From the NCBI RefSeq assembly GCF_023701695.1, contig NZ_JAJOZC010000001.1, positions 1,178,001 through 1,242,000 of the forward strand: a stretch of 64,000 bases of DNA. Reading direction: 5' to 3'. Origin of the DNA: Streptomyces sp. RKAG290 (lineage in GTDB: Bacteria > Actinomycetota > Actinomycetes > Streptomycetales > Streptomycetaceae). Positions 44,240-53,614 of this stretch are shown piece by piece. Position 1 is the stretch's first letter. Every line of letters starts with the position of its first letter. The notes below the pieces were generated by a model. It had not been told where the DNA came from, ran no database searches, and saw only the letters and a list, made by a program, of their open reading frames with translations. The position numbers and the translations under genes were made by a program.

Positions 44240-46288
44240 TCAGCCCTTGTGCGTGGGCTCCTTGTGCTTGCGTTCCACCGGGCCTCGTCGCACCGAGCCG
44301 GGTGCGGTCCAGTTCGCGCGCCTCCTGGCGCGCTTCTTGGCCGCCTCGGAGGACTCCAGCTGGTAGGGGACGGAGGTGACCATCACGCCGGGCGTGAAGA
44401 GCAGCCGGCCCTTGAGGCGCAGGGCGCTCTGGTTGTGCAGCAGGTGCTCGTACCAGTGCCCGACGACGTACTCGGGGATGTAGACGCTCACGACGTCGCG
44501 CGGGCTCTCCCGGCGCAGGCCCTTGACGTACTCGATGACCGGGCGGGTCACTTCGCGGTAGGGCGAGTCGAGGATCTTCAGCGGTACGTTGATGCCGCGC
44601 CGCTCCCAGTCCTCCTTCAGCGCCTTCGTCTCGGCCGCGTCGACGCTGATGGTGAGCGCCTCCAGGTGGTCCGTGCGGATCAGCTTCGCGTAGGCGAGCG
44701 CCCGCAGGGTGGGGCGGTGGAGCTTGGAGACCAGGACGATCGAGTGGACCCGGGAGGGCCGGACGCTCTCGTCGGAGGGGGTCTCGTCCGCGGCGATCTC
44801 CTCGGCGACCCGGTCGTAGTGCTTACGGATCGCGGTCATCGTGCCGTAGAAGATCACCATGCCGAGCAGCGCGACCCAGGCGCCGTGGGTGAACTTGGTG
44901 GCGAGTACGACGACGAGCACCAGGCCGGTGAAGAAGGCGCCGAAGGTGTTGATCGCGCGGGAGCGGATCATGTGGCGGCGCTTGAGCGGGTCCTTCTCGG
45001 CCCGCAGGTGCCGGTTCCAGTGCCGGACCATGCCGGTCTGGCTGAGCGTGAAGGAGACGAACACGCCGACGATGTAGAGCTGGATCAGCCGGGTCGAGTC
45101 GGCCCCGTAGATGACGACCAGCAGGATCGCGGCGCCCGCCAGCAGCACGATGCCGTTGGAGAAGGCGAGCCGGTCGCCGCGGGTGTGCAGCTGACGGGGC
45201 AGGTAGCGGTCCTGGGCGAGGATCGAGCCGAGCAGCGGGAAGCCGTTGTAGGCGGTGTTCGCGGCCAGGAACAGGACGAGCGCGGTGGCCGCGGCGAGGA
45301 CGACGAAGAAGAACGTGCCGTCGCCGAAGACGGCGGCTGCGACCTGGGAGATCACCGGGTCCTGCACGAAGCTCGATCCGACCGGGGAACCGTTGTTGAT
45401 CAGGTCCTTCGCCGGGTTCTCGGCCATCTTCACGTCGGTGGCCATGGCCAGCCCGATGATGCCGCAGAACATGGTGACGGCCAGCAGGCCCATCGCCGCG
45501 AGGGTGGTGGCGGCGTTCTTGCTCTTGGGCTTGCGGAAGGCGGGGACGCCGTTGCTGATCGCCTCGACGCCGGTGAGGGCCGCACAGCCGGAGGAGAACG
45601 CCCGCAGCAGCAGGAAGACCAGGGCGAAGCCCGCCAGGCCCTGGTGCTCCGGCTTGATGGTGTAGTCCGCGGTCGGGGCGTGCATGGTGTCGCCGAGGAC
45701 CAGTCCGCGGAAGGCACCCCAGATGATCATGATGAAGACGCCGGCCACGAAGAGGTAGGTGGGGATGGCGAAGAGCTTCCCCGACTCCTTCACGCCGCGC
45801 AGGTTCATCAGTGTCAGCAGCACGATGGCCGCGACGGCGCAGGCCGTCTTGTGCTCGACGACGAACGGGATCGCGGAGCCGAGGTTCTCCACACCGGAGG
45901 CGATCGACACGGCGACGGTCAGGACGTAGTCGACCAGCAGGGCGCTGGCCACCGTCAGTCCGGCCTTCGGGCCGAGGTTGGTGGTCGCGACCTCGTAGTC
46001 GCCGCCTCCGCTCGGGTACGCGTGCACGTTCTGCCGGTACGAGGCGACGACGGTGAACATCAGGACCACGACGGCGACCGCGATCCACGGGCTGAAGTGG
46101 TAGGCCGACACGCCCGCGATGGACAGCACCAGGAGGACTTCTCCGGGTGCGTACGCCACCGAGGACAGCGGGTCGGATGCGAAGACGGGCAGGGCGATCC
46201 GCTTGGGGAGGAGCGTCTCCCCCAGCTTGTCGCTGCGCAGGGCCCGTCCGATCAGGATCCGTTTGGGCACGTCGGTCAGTTTGGACAC
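44240..46288 (-). CDS. KimA-like APC-superfamily potassium transporter
   Basis: This 682-residue protein has about twelve membrane helices. By eye it aligns along its length with B. subtilis KimA (YdaO): ASDPLSSVAYAPGEVLLVLS, SYRQNVHAYPSGGGDYEV, LLLRAFSSGCAALTGVEAIS, LVLFLAANTAYNGFPLLGSI and FTLSQTGMVRHWNRHLRAEK. A soluble USP-like C-terminal domain follows from about residue 470. KimA imports potassium by proton symport and is inhibited by c-di-AMP. Divergent TrkA-like genes support the potassium assignment. GTG 46288 has no clear ribosome site, but TACGAT lies a few bases before it, so a leaderless transcript is possible. Confidence 0.85.
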   Translation of the reverse strand: MSKLTDVPKRILIGRALRSDKLGETLLPKRIALPVFASDPLSSVAYAPGEVLLVLSIAGVSAYHFSPWIAVAVVVLMFTVVASYRQNVHAYPSGGGDYEVATTNLGPKAGLTVASALLVDYVLTVAVSIASGVENLGSAIPFVVEHKTACAVAAIVLLTLMNLRGVKESGKLFAIPTYLFVAGVFIMIIWGAFRGLVLGDTMHAPTADYTIKPEHQGLAGFALVFLLLRAFSSGCAALTGVEAISNGVPAFRKPKSKNAATTLAAMGLLAVTMFCGIIGLAMATDVKMAENPAKDLINNGSPVGSSFVQDPVISQVAAAVFGDGTFFFVVLAAATALVLFLAANTAYNGFPLLGSILAQDRYLPRQLHTRGDRLAFSNGIVLLAGAAILLVVIYGADSTRLIQLYIVGVFVSFTLSQTGMVRHWNRHLRAEKDPLKRRHMIRSRAINTFGAFFTGLVLVVVLATKFTHGAWVALLGMVIFYGTMTAIRKHYDRVAEEIAADETPSDESVRPSRVHSIVLVSKLHRPTLRALAYAKLIRTDHLEALTISVDAAETKALKEDWERRGINVPLKILDSPYREVTRPVIEYVKGLRRESPRDVVSVYIPEYVVGHWYEHLLHNQSALRLKGRLLFTPGVMVTSVPYQLESSEAAKKRARRRANWTAPGSVRRGPVERKHKEPTHKG

Positions 46289-46628
46289 GCTGAGGATCGT
46301 AAGGGTTCCGTATGGGGCCCGCCCACGCACCACCCCCATGGCCCCGAATCTCCTGCACTCGGCCGGGAACGCCACGGAATCCTTAACGAAATCCTTGCAC
46401 CCGGGCCCCCTGGATCGCCCCTGAACACCTCGGCGGGCCGCCCCTTTGCCTCGTCGGCCCCGGGTTGAGCACACTCGAATGAGGCAACGTACCCGGCGCC
46501 GCATAAGCTCATCCTGGGCAACGGGACGAACCGTTGCCCCATTGTTTGCCCGGCCAGCCGAGGAAAGAGTGTGAGCAGGGTGTTTTCGCAGGTCAGCCGG
46601 ACGACCAGGACTGCGAGGTAGGCGCAAG
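46289..46628. promoter_or_regulatory. Divergent promoter region of kimA-like and trkA-like genes
   Basis: These 340 bases separate the two divergent potassium genes. I see no riboswitch-like structure and no small gene. TACGAT, a few bases before the leftward GTG start, could be a -10 box giving a leaderless mRNA. Confidence 0.4.
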
Positions 46629-47297
46629 GTGCACATCGTCATCATGGGCTGCGGGCGAGTAGGAGCCGCTCTCGCGCAGACCCTGGAGCAGCAGGGGCAC
46701 ACGGTCGCCGTCATCGACCAGGACCCCACGGCATTCCGGCGCCTCGGCTCCGGGTTCGGCGGCCGTCGCGTCACCGGCGTCGGTTTCGACCAGGACACCC
46801 TCCGTGAGGCGGGGATCGAGGAGGCCGGTGCGTTCGCCGCGGTGAGCAGCGGCGACAACTCGAACATCATCGCGGCCCGGGTGGCGCGCGAGATGTTCGG
46901 CATCGAGAACGTCGCGGCCAGGATCTACGACCCGCGGCGTGCCGAGGTCTACCAGCGCCTCGGCATCCCCACGGTCGCCACCGTGCGCTGGACCGCGGAC
47001 CAGATGCTGCGCCGGCTGCTGCCCTCGGGCGCCGAGCCGCTGTGGCGGGATCCGAGCGGCGGTGTGCAGCTCGCCGAGGTGCACACCACGCCGTCCTGGA
47101 TCGGCCACAAGATCAGCACGCTGCAGGAGGAGACGGGCGTCCGCGTGGCGTTCATCACCCGGCTGGGCGAAGCCGTACTGCCGTCGTCGCAGACGGTGCT
47201 CCAGGAGGGCGACCTGGTCCACGTGATGATGCGTACGGACGAGATCGCGAAGGTCGAGGCGGCCTTCGCCGAGGGCCCTGAGGAGGGCGGTCACTGA
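46629..47297 (+). CDS. TrkA-family potassium uptake regulatory subunit 1
   Basis: This 222-residue protein has an RCK Rossmann domain (MHIVIMGCGRVGAALAQTLE, then AVIDQDPTAF) followed by a TrkA-C domain (LQEETGVRVAFITRLGEAV). RCK_N binds nucleotide and gates a potassium channel or transporter. Two separate single-RCK proteins in tandem are usual in actinobacteria in place of one double-RCK TrkA. The GTG start lies after GAGGTAGG. The stop overlaps the next start (TGATG). Confidence 0.92.
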   Translation: MHIVIMGCGRVGAALAQTLEQQGHTVAVIDQDPTAFRRLGSGFGGRRVTGVGFDQDTLREAGIEEAGAFAAVSSGDNSNIIAARVAREMFGIENVAARIYDPRRAEVYQRLGIPTVATVRWTADQMLRRLLPSGAEPLWRDPSGGVQLAEVHTTPSWIGHKISTLQEETGVRVAFITRLGEAVLPSSQTVLQEGDLVHVMMRTDEIAKVEAAFAEGPEEGGH

Positions 47298-47974
47298 TGC
47301 GTGTCGCGATTGCCGGGGCCGGTGCGGTGGGCCGTTCCATCGCGGGCGAGCTGCTGGAGAACGGGCACGAGGTGCTGCTCATCGACAAGGCGCCGACCGC
47401 GATCTCGGTGGAGCGGGTGCCGATGGCCGAGTGGCTGCTGGCGGACGCCTGTGAGATCACCTCGCTGGACGAGGCTGCGTTGCAGCGCTGCAACGTCGTG
47501 ATCGCCGCGACCGGCGACGACAAGGTGAACCTGGTCGTCTCGCTGCTCGCCAAGACGGAGTACGGCGTGCCGCGGGTCGTCGCCCGGGTGAACAACCCGA
47601 AGAACGAGTGGCTGTTCAACGAGTCCTGGGGCGTGGACGTGGCGGTCTCCACGCCGCGTCTGATGTCGGCCCTGGTCGAGGAGGCGGTGAGCGTCGGTGA
47701 TCTGGTCCGGCTGCTGCGCTTCAGCCACGGCGACGCGAACCTGGTCGAGCTGACGCTGCCCCCGGAGTCGGCGCTGGCCGGCACCCGGGTCGGCGAGGTG
47801 GCGTGGCCCGAGGACACCTCGCTGGTCACGATCATCCGCGGACAGCGGGTTCTGACGCCGAGCGCGGAGGAGAGCCTGGAGGCGGGTGACGAGTTGCTGT
47901 TCGTCGCTGCTCAGGCGCGCGAGGAGCAGTTGGAAGACCTGCTGTCGGTGCGCCGGGGCGACCCGGAGAGCTGA
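47297..47974 (+). CDS. TrkA-family potassium uptake regulatory subunit 2
   Basis: This 225-residue protein repeats the design of its neighbour: MRVAIAGAGAVGRSIAGELL, EVLLIDKAPTAI and a TrkA-C part (VELTLPPESALAGTRVGEV, LTPSAEESLEAGDELLFVAA). It probably forms a ring with subunit 1 that controls a potassium transporter, perhaps the divergent KimA-like protein. No TrkH/TrkG pore gene is in the window. Confidence 0.92.
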   Translation: MRVAIAGAGAVGRSIAGELLENGHEVLLIDKAPTAISVERVPMAEWLLADACEITSLDEAALQRCNVVIAATGDDKVNLVVSLLAKTEYGVPRVVARVNNPKNEWLFNESWGVDVAVSTPRLMSALVEEAVSVGDLVRLLRFSHGDANLVELTLPPESALAGTRVGEVAWPEDTSLVTIIRGQRVLTPSAEESLEAGDELLFVAAQAREEQLEDLLSVRRGDPES

Positions 47975-47982
47975 GCGAGGCG

Positions 47983-48021
47983 AAGGGGCCCGGTACCGCC
48001 GATGGCGGTACCGGGCCCCTT
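47983..48021. terminator. Perfect 18-bp bidirectional terminator
   Basis: AAGGGGCCCGGTACCGCC (47983-48000) pairs perfectly with the arm 48004-48021 around GAT. It serves the rightward trkA-like pair and the leftward DUF3159 gene. Confidence 0.92.
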
Positions 48022-48041
48022 CGTGTGTCCGGCCGTGCTGC

Positions 48042-48803
48042 TCAGAACTCCTGGCTGCGGGCCGCTTCGGCGGCCGCAGCCTTCCGGTCCTTCTCGGCCT
48101 GCTCCTCGGCCTCCATCTCGGCGAAGACGTCGATGGGCGGCGGTGCCTTGGCGAGGAAGACCCAGGTGAGGTAGACCGCCAGCAGGAACGGCGGGATCTT
48201 CAGGGCGACCAGGACCCAGCCGAACTGGGTGGTGTCGCCCCACCAGTAGAGCGGGAAGAGGATCGCGCACTTGGCGAGCAGGATCAGGCCCCAGGCGTAG
48301 CTGGCCTTGGCGTAGGCCTTCTTGCGACCCGGGTTCCTGGTGCGCCAGGAGAGGTTCTCCTTGAACACCGGGCCCAGGATCAGGCCGATCAGCGGCAGCC
48401 CGGCGACGGTGGTGACCAGGTAGGCGAGGGCCAGGCCGAGCGTGTAGATCATGCCCGGCAGGTAGAAGTCCTTGGCGTTGCCGGTCATCTTCGCGAAGAC
48501 GACGCCGAAGGCCACACCGAAGACACCGCTGAAGGCGTGCTTGACGGTGTCCCTGCGGATCAGCCGGACGGCCACGAGCACCAGCGACACCGCCACGGCC
48601 GCGATGGCCGAGTACGTCAGGTTCTTGTCGATGGTGAAGATCGTGACGAAGAGCAGTCCGGGCAGGACTGTCTCCACCATGCCCCGGATGCCGCCGAAGG
48701 CCTCGAAGAGCGCGGCCTCGGTGACCGCCTTCGCGTCGGCCTCCTGCTGGTCGGTGCGGGTGGTGGGGTCCGTGTCGGACGTCGGCTTGTCAAGAGACGT
48801 CAC
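48042..48803 (-). CDS. DUF3159 membrane protein
   Basis: This 253-residue protein has six hydrophobic helices (VETVLPGLLFVTIFTI, AIAAVAVSLVLVAVRLI, GVFGVAFGVVFAKM, MIYTLGLALAYLVTTVAG, WGLILLAKCAILFPLYWWGD, VALKIPPFLLAVYLTWVF). It has the FGGIRGMVE and GRKKAYAKASYAWG segments of DUF3159 proteins of Streptomyces. Its C-terminus is charged and coiled-coil-like. Its function is unknown. It is four bases from the OB-fold gene, so the two are one operon, here next to potassium uptake genes. Confidence 0.9.
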   Translation of the reverse strand: MTSLDKPTSDTDPTTRTDQQEADAKAVTEAALFEAFGGIRGMVETVLPGLLFVTIFTIDKNLTYSAIAAVAVSLVLVAVRLIRRDTVKHAFSGVFGVAFGVVFAKMTGNAKDFYLPGMIYTLGLALAYLVTTVAGLPLIGLILGPVFKENLSWRTRNPGRKKAYAKASYAWGLILLAKCAILFPLYWWGDTTQFGWVLVALKIPPFLLAVYLTWVFLAKAPPPIDVFAEMEAEEQAEKDRKAAAAEAARSQEF

Positions 48804-48806
48804 CGG

Positions 48807-49223
48807 CTACTCCTTGCCGAGCGGTCGGAGTTCGTATTTGGGGTTGAACAGCACCCGGCGCCCGTGACTCATGGCGATCCGGCCCGAGGCGATGAGCTTG
48901 CGGCCCGGTTCGATGCCCACGATGGAGCGGCGGCCGAGCCAGACCACGTCCAGCGGGGCGGTGCCGTCGAAGAGCTCCGCCTCCAGGGCGGGCACTCCGG
49001 CGCGCGGTCGCAGGGTGACCGTCCGCAAGGTACCAGTGACCTTCACGATCTGGCGGTCACTGCACTCGGAGATCCGGGTGCAGCCCGATGCCTGCGAGTC
49101 CTCCGCGAGCTCCTCGCACTCCAGGTCCTCCTGGGAAGTGGACAGCCGGTCGAGCATGCGCCGGAAGCGCCCGGACGGCCGCTCGGCCTTCCCGGCCTTC
49201 TCGAATCGAGGAACAGCACTCAT
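48807..49223 (-). CDS. OB-fold nucleic acid binding protein
   Basis: This 138-residue protein starts MSAVPRFEKAGKAERPSGRF. After 45 polar residues it has an OB-fold core: ISECSDRQIVKVTGTLRTVT, LEAELFDGTAPLDVVWLGRR and GRKLIASGRIAMSHGRRVLF. The fold is like that of tRNA-anticodon binding domains and is typical of a small actinobacterial family next to DUF3159. ATG 49223 is selected because upstream in-frame sequence looks non-coding. Confidence 0.88.
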   Translation of the reverse strand: MSAVPRFEKAGKAERPSGRFRRMLDRLSTSQEDLECEELAEDSQASGCTRISECSDRQIVKVTGTLRTVTLRPRAGVPALEAELFDGTAPLDVVWLGRRSIVGIEPGRKLIASGRIAMSHGRRVLFNPKYELRPLGKE

Positions 49224-49309
49224 ACCCGAAGGGTACCGGTCGCCGGGACTGCCGACCGTGGCCGCCGTCTCACTCGAACGGGTTACGCGGGCGGCCGGGG
49301 CGCGGCCCG

Positions 49310-50002
49310 TCAGGACCGCTCGAAGCGGTACCCCATCCCCGGCTCGGTGACGAAGTGCCGGGGGTGCGAGGGGTCGGCCTCCAGCTTGCGCCTCAGCTGG
49401 GCCATGTAGACCCGCAGATAGTTCGTCTCGGTGCCGTAGGACGGCCCCCAGACCTCCTGGAGGAGCTGCTTCTGGCTGACCAGCCGGCCGCTGTTGCGGA
49501 CCAGTACCTCCAGCAGATGCCACTCGGTGGGGGTGAGCCGTACGTCCCGTCCCTCGCGGTGGACCTTCTTGGCGGCCAGGTCGACGGTGAAGCCCTCGGT
49601 CTCCACGATGACGACCTCGTCGCCGCCGTCCTGGCCGACCGGCTCGGCGCGGCGCACTGAGGCGCGCAGCCGGGCCAGCAGCTCGTCCATGCCGAACGGC
49701 TTGGTGACGTAGTCGTCCGCCCCGGCGTCCAGCGCCTCGACCTTCTCGTCGGAGGTGTGGCGGGCGGAGAGCACCAGGATCGGCACCCGGGTCCAGCCGC
49801 GCAGCCCCCTGATCACCTCGACGCCGTCCATGTCGGGCAGTCCGAGGTCCAGGACGACGACGTCGGGGTGGCGCGCGGCGGCGAGCTGCAGGGCGGTCGC
49901 CCCGTCGGGCGCGGCGTCCACCTCGTACTTGCGCGCCTTCAGGTTGATCACGAGGGCGCGTACGATCTGCGGCTCGTCGTCGACCACAAGCACCCGGGTC
50001 AT
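49310..50002 (-). CDS. kdpE: Response regulator KdpE
   Basis: This 230-residue OmpR-type regulator has a receiver domain (VLVVDDEPQIVRALVINL) with phospho-accepting Asp52 (VVVLDLGLPDMDG) and Lys in DDYVTKPFGMDE. A winged-helix DNA-binding domain follows (LTPTEWHLLEVLVRNSGRLV, YLRVYMAQLRRKLE). With KdpD it activates the kdpFABC genes in response to potassium limitation. The gene is 49 bases downstream of kdpD. Confidence 0.95.
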   Translation of the reverse strand: MTRVLVVDDEPQIVRALVINLKARKYEVDAAPDGATALQLAAARHPDVVVLDLGLPDMDGVEVIRGLRGWTRVPILVLSARHTSDEKVEALDAGADDYVTKPFGMDELLARLRASVRRAEPVGQDGGDEVVIVETEGFTVDLAAKKVHREGRDVRLTPTEWHLLEVLVRNSGRLVSQKQLLQEVWGPSYGTETNYLRVYMAQLRRKLEADPSHPRHFVTEPGMGYRFERS

Positions 50003-50051
50003 CGCGTTCCTGCCTTTCTGCTGTACGTCGGTCCGCGGAGCTCTCCGCGGA

Positions 50052-52595
50052 TCATGAGGTGACCCGCGCGGGCAGGCCGGGGCTGACCGGGACGTGTCCC
50101 GAGGCCGCCTTGAGGGTCAGGACCATGGTGAGTCCGCCGCCGGGGGTGTCCTCGGCGTCCAGCGTGCCGCCCATGGACTCCACGAAGCCACGGGCCACGG
50201 CGAGGCCCAGGCCGACCCCGGCGCCGCGCGGGGCGTCACCGTAGCGCTGGAAGGGCTCGAAGATGCGTTCCTTGCCGTCGTCGGGGACGCCGCGGCCCCG
50301 GTCGGCCACCCGCAGCTCGACGCGGGCGCCGAGCGAGCTCGCGGCCACCGTGACGCGGTCGCCGTCGGGGCTGTACTTGACGGCGTTCTCGACGATGTTG
50401 GCGACCGCGCGCTCCAGCAGGCCGGGGTCGACGGCGACCATCGGCAGGGTCTCGGGGATGTCCAGGTCGACGCTGTCCTCCGGCACGCCGCCCAGAGCCA
50501 TGGGCACGACCTCGTCGAGGTCGATCTCGCGGATCAGCGGGGTGACGGTGCCGGTCTGCAGCCGGGACATGTCGAGGAGGTTGCCCACCAGGTGGTCGAG
50601 GCGGTCGGCGCCGTTCTCGATGCCTTCCAGGAGTTCGGCCTCGTCGTCGTCGGACCAGGCGACGTCGTCGGAGCGCAGGGAGCTGACCGCGGCCTTGATG
50701 GCGGCCAGCGGGGTCCGCAGGTCGTGGCTGACGGCGGCCAGCAGCGCGGTCCTGATCCGGTTGCCCTCGGCGAGCCTGCGGGCCTCCTCGGCCTCGCCGA
50801 CGAGGCGCTGGCGGTCCAGCACGACGGCGGCCTGGGCGGCGAAGGCGCCGAGGACCCGGCGGTCCTCGGCGGGCAGTACCCGGCCGGAGAGCGCGAGGGC
50901 CATGTGGTCGCCGACGGGCATGTCCACATCGGCGTCCTCGGGCCGGGTGACCGGCGCCGGCCCGACGCTCCCGGCGCAGGTCCACGGCTCGACGTCGCTC
51001 TGCCGCTCCAGCAGCGCGACGGATTCCATGCCGAAGGTCTCGCGGACCCGGTCCAGGAGTGCGGCCAGGGTGGTCTCGCCGCGCAGCACGCTGCCGGCCA
51101 GGAACGACAGGATCTCGGACTCGGCGCGCAGCCTGGCGGCCTGGTGGGTGCGTCGGGCCGCCAGGTCGACGACGGAGGCCACCGCGACCGCGACCGCGAA
51201 GAAGATCACGATGGCGACGAAGTTCTCCGGGTCCTGCACGGTCAGGGTGTGGGTGGGCGGGGTGAACCAGTAGTTCAGCAGCAGCGAGCCCGCGGCAGCC
51301 GAGGCGAGGGCGGGCAGCAGCCCGCCGAGCAGGGCCGCGGCGACGGTCATGAAGAGGAACAGCAGGACGTCGTTGGCGAGCCCCGGACCGTTCTCCAGGC
51401 TGGTGAGGAGCAGCGAGAGGAGGGCGGGTCCGCCCACGCCGACGAGCCAGCCCCAGATGATGCGGGCCCGGCCGAGGCGGGCGCCGCGTGCGATGGGCAG
51501 TCCGCGGCCCTTGGCGACCTCGTCGTGGGTGACGATGTGGACGTCGAGGTCGGTGCCGGACTCGCGGGCGACGGTGGCGCCGACGCCGGGTCCGTAGATG
51601 TACTGCCAGGCCTTGCGGCGGCTGGAGCCGAGGACGATCTGGGTGGCGTTGACGCCCCGGGCGAATTCGAGGAGTGCCGAGGGTATGTCGTCGCCGATGA
51701 CGTGGTGGAAGGTGCCGCCGAGGTCCTCGACGAGGGTCCGCTGGACGGTCAGCTCCTTGGGCGAGGCCGAGGTGAGGCCGTCACTGCGGGCGATGTAGAC
51801 GGCGAGGATCTCGCTGCCGGAGCCCTTGGCCGCCATCCGGGAGGCGCGGCGGATGAGGGTGCGCCCCTCGGGGCCGCCGGTGAGCCCGACGACGATGCGT
51901 TCGCGGGCCTGCCAGGTGGTGCGGATGTTGTGCTCGCCGCGGTACTGCTGGAGGTACTCGTCGACCCGGTCGGCGACCCAGAGCAGGGCCAGCTCGCGCA
52001 GGGCGGTGAGGTTGCCGGGGCGGAAGTAGTTGGACAGTGAGGCGTCGATCCGGTCGGGCTTGTAGATGTTGCCGTGCGCCATCCGGCGGCGCAGCGCCTG
52101 GGGCGACATGTCGACCAGTTCGAGCTGGTCGGCGCGGCGGACCACCTCGTCGGGCACGGTCTCGCGCTGGCGTACCCCGGTTATCGACTCGACGACGTCA
52201 CCGAGCGACTCCAGGTGCTGGATGTTGACGGTGGACACCACGTCGATCCCGGCCTGGAGGAGCTCCTCGACGTCCTGCCAGCGCTTGGCGTTGCGGGAGC
52301 CCGGCACATTGGTGTGCGCCAGTTCGTCCACCAGGGCGACGGCCGGGGCGCGCTCCAGGACCGCGTCCACGTTCATCTCGGTGAAGACGGCGGAGCGGTA
52401 CTCGATCTCGCGGCGCCGGATCTGTTCGAGGCCGTGCAGCATGACCTCGGTGCGCGGGCGGTCGTGGTGTTCGACGAAGCCGACGACGCAGTCGGTGCCC
52501 CGTTCCACCCGCCGGTGGGCCTCGGAGAGCATCGCGTACGTCTTGCCGACGCCGGGTGCCGCACCGAGGTAGATCCGAAGTTTGCCGCGCGCCAT
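50052..52595 (-). CDS. kdpD: Sensor histidine kinase KdpD
   Basis: This 847-residue kinase has an N-terminal KdpD domain with a Walker-like GAAPGVGKTYAML and VDELAHTNVPGSRNAKRWQD. A USP-like domain follows (ILAVYIARSDGLTSAS..., VLGSSRRKAWQYIYGPG), then four membrane helices (GVGGPALLSLLLTSLEN..., NFVAIVIFFAVAVAVASVVD), a GAF-like segment, and the catalytic core with AAVSHDLRTPLAAIK (phospho-His) and an ATPase lid. It senses potassium or turgor. The start at 52595 (MARGKLRIYLGAAPGVGKT) matches the family; ATG 52673 is a possible extension. Confidence 0.95.
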   Translation of the reverse strand: MARGKLRIYLGAAPGVGKTYAMLSEAHRRVERGTDCVVGFVEHHDRPRTEVMLHGLEQIRRREIEYRSAVFTEMNVDAVLERAPAVALVDELAHTNVPGSRNAKRWQDVEELLQAGIDVVSTVNIQHLESLGDVVESITGVRQRETVPDEVVRRADQLELVDMSPQALRRRMAHGNIYKPDRIDASLSNYFRPGNLTALRELALLWVADRVDEYLQQYRGEHNIRTTWQARERIVVGLTGGPEGRTLIRRASRMAAKGSGSEILAVYIARSDGLTSASPKELTVQRTLVEDLGGTFHHVIGDDIPSALLEFARGVNATQIVLGSSRRKAWQYIYGPGVGATVARESGTDLDVHIVTHDEVAKGRGLPIARGARLGRARIIWGWLVGVGGPALLSLLLTSLENGPGLANDVLLFLFMTVAAALLGGLLPALASAAAGSLLLNYWFTPPTHTLTVQDPENFVAIVIFFAVAVAVASVVDLAARRTHQAARLRAESEILSFLAGSVLRGETTLAALLDRVRETFGMESVALLERQSDVEPWTCAGSVGPAPVTRPEDADVDMPVGDHMALALSGRVLPAEDRRVLGAFAAQAAVVLDRQRLVGEAEEARRLAEGNRIRTALLAAVSHDLRTPLAAIKAAVSSLRSDDVAWSDDDEAELLEGIENGADRLDHLVGNLLDMSRLQTGTVTPLIREIDLDEVVPMALGGVPEDSVDLDIPETLPMVAVDPGLLERAVANIVENAVKYSPDGDRVTVAASSLGARVELRVADRGRGVPDDGKERIFEPFQRYGDAPRGAGVGLGLAVARGFVESMGGTLDAEDTPGGGLTMVLTLKAASGHVPVSPGLPARVTS

Positions 52596-52886
52596 GGCCC
52601 CATTGTCTTCCAGGAATCCGGCTACGGCCGATGCGGCAGCCACTGTCGAAGCTACCTCGCGGATTTCCGGCATATCGGACGGGGGGTGCGGGAGCGGACC
52701 GTATTGACGTAATTCTGATGCCCCGGCCGGACCGGCCGGCCGGGGCCGCCACACCCCGTGTGCGCTGCGAGGACTCCGCCACGCCTGCGCGCGCTCGTCG
52801 CGCCGGTGCCTCGGTCATGCCGCTCCCCCGTACGTCCACGGCCCCGTCGGCCGCCCGTACGAGCGCCGGGTTCGGGGACGGGCGAA

Positions 52887-52919
52887 GCCCGGGGCCGGCC
52901 GTGGTGGCCGGTCCCGGGC
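52887..52919 (-). terminator. Hairpin between kdpC and kdpD
   Basis: GCCCGGGGCCGGCC (52887-52900) pairs with GGCCGGTCCCGGGC (52906-52919) with one G.U pair. It lies 12 bases beyond the kdpC stop. It could end the structural transcript and separate it from kdpDE. The rest of 52596-52930 shows no gene. Confidence 0.72.
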
Positions 52920-52930
52920 GTGGCGTGCGG

Positions 52931-53608
52931 TCAGTGCGCCGCGGTGTCGCTCACCAGCTGGCGCAGCGCGATGTTGAGCTTCAGGACGTTGACCCGCGGC
53001 TCGCCGGCGAAGCCGAGGATCCGGCCGTCGGTGTGCTGCCCGACGAGCTTGTCGACCTGGGCGGCGTCGAGGTGGTTGCGTGCGGCGACGCGGTTCACCT
53101 GGAGTTGTGCGTAGGCCGGGGAGATGTCCGGGTCGAGTCCGGAGCCGGAGGAGGTGACGGCGTCGGCCGGCACCTGTGCGGGGCTGACGGGGTGGCCGGG
53201 GACGGAGTTGTCCTTGACCACGGCGGCCTTGGCGGCGGTGACCCAGTCGATGAGCTCCTTGTTGTCGCCGGAGCGGTTGGTGGCTCCGGAGAGGATCAGC
53301 TTGTACTCGGTGTTGACGCTGTTGGTGCCGAGGCCGTTGGAGGGGCGGGGCTGGAACCACTTGAGGTCCGGGTCCGGGGTCTCCTGGCCCTTCCTGAGGG
53401 GGAGGTCGTAGCGCTGGCCGATGAGTTCGGAGCCGACGACCTTGCCGTTCGCCGTGATCTCGGATCCGTTGGCGCGGCCGGGCATGAGCCCTTGGGCGAC
53501 GCCGGTGACGGCGAGCGGGTAGATGACGCCGCAGACCAGGGTGAGGACGAGCAGGGCGCGCAGTCCGGCCCAGAGCAGCCGGGCGGAGTTTCCTACGGAG
53601 GTGTTCAT
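52931..53608 (-). CDS. kdpC: Potassium-transporting ATPase subunit C
   Basis: This 225-residue subunit has one N-terminal membrane helix (LLWAGLRALLVLTLVCGVIY) and the conserved periplasmic-side segments GSELIGQRYDLP, WFQPRPSN, SGSGLDPDISPAYAQLQ and NRVAARNHL, which include the DLDP-type motif. KdpC stabilises the KdpA-KdpB complex. It is six bases after kdpB. Confidence 0.95.
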   Translation of the reverse strand: MNTSVGNSARLLWAGLRALLVLTLVCGVIYPLAVTGVAQGLMPGRANGSEITANGKVVGSELIGQRYDLPLRKGQETPDPDLKWFQPRPSNGLGTNSVNTEYKLILSGATNRSGDNKELIDWVTAAKAAVVKDNSVPGHPVSPAQVPADAVTSSGSGLDPDISPAYAQLQVNRVAARNHLDAAQVDKLVGQHTDGRILGFAGEPRVNVLKLNIALRQLVSDTAAH

Positions 53609-53614
53609 GGCAGG

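Noticed and set aside
42743..46468. 1,241-residue open frame antisense to the methyltransferase and KimA-like genes
   Set aside because: It spans two genes and a terminator on the other strand, is Gly/Val/Asp-rich with no domain, and both genes beneath it have clear motifs.
46289..46628. c-di-AMP (ydaO) riboswitch before the KimA-like gene
   Set aside because: The expected conserved ydaO helices and GGG-rich core could not be found, and the start may be leaderless.
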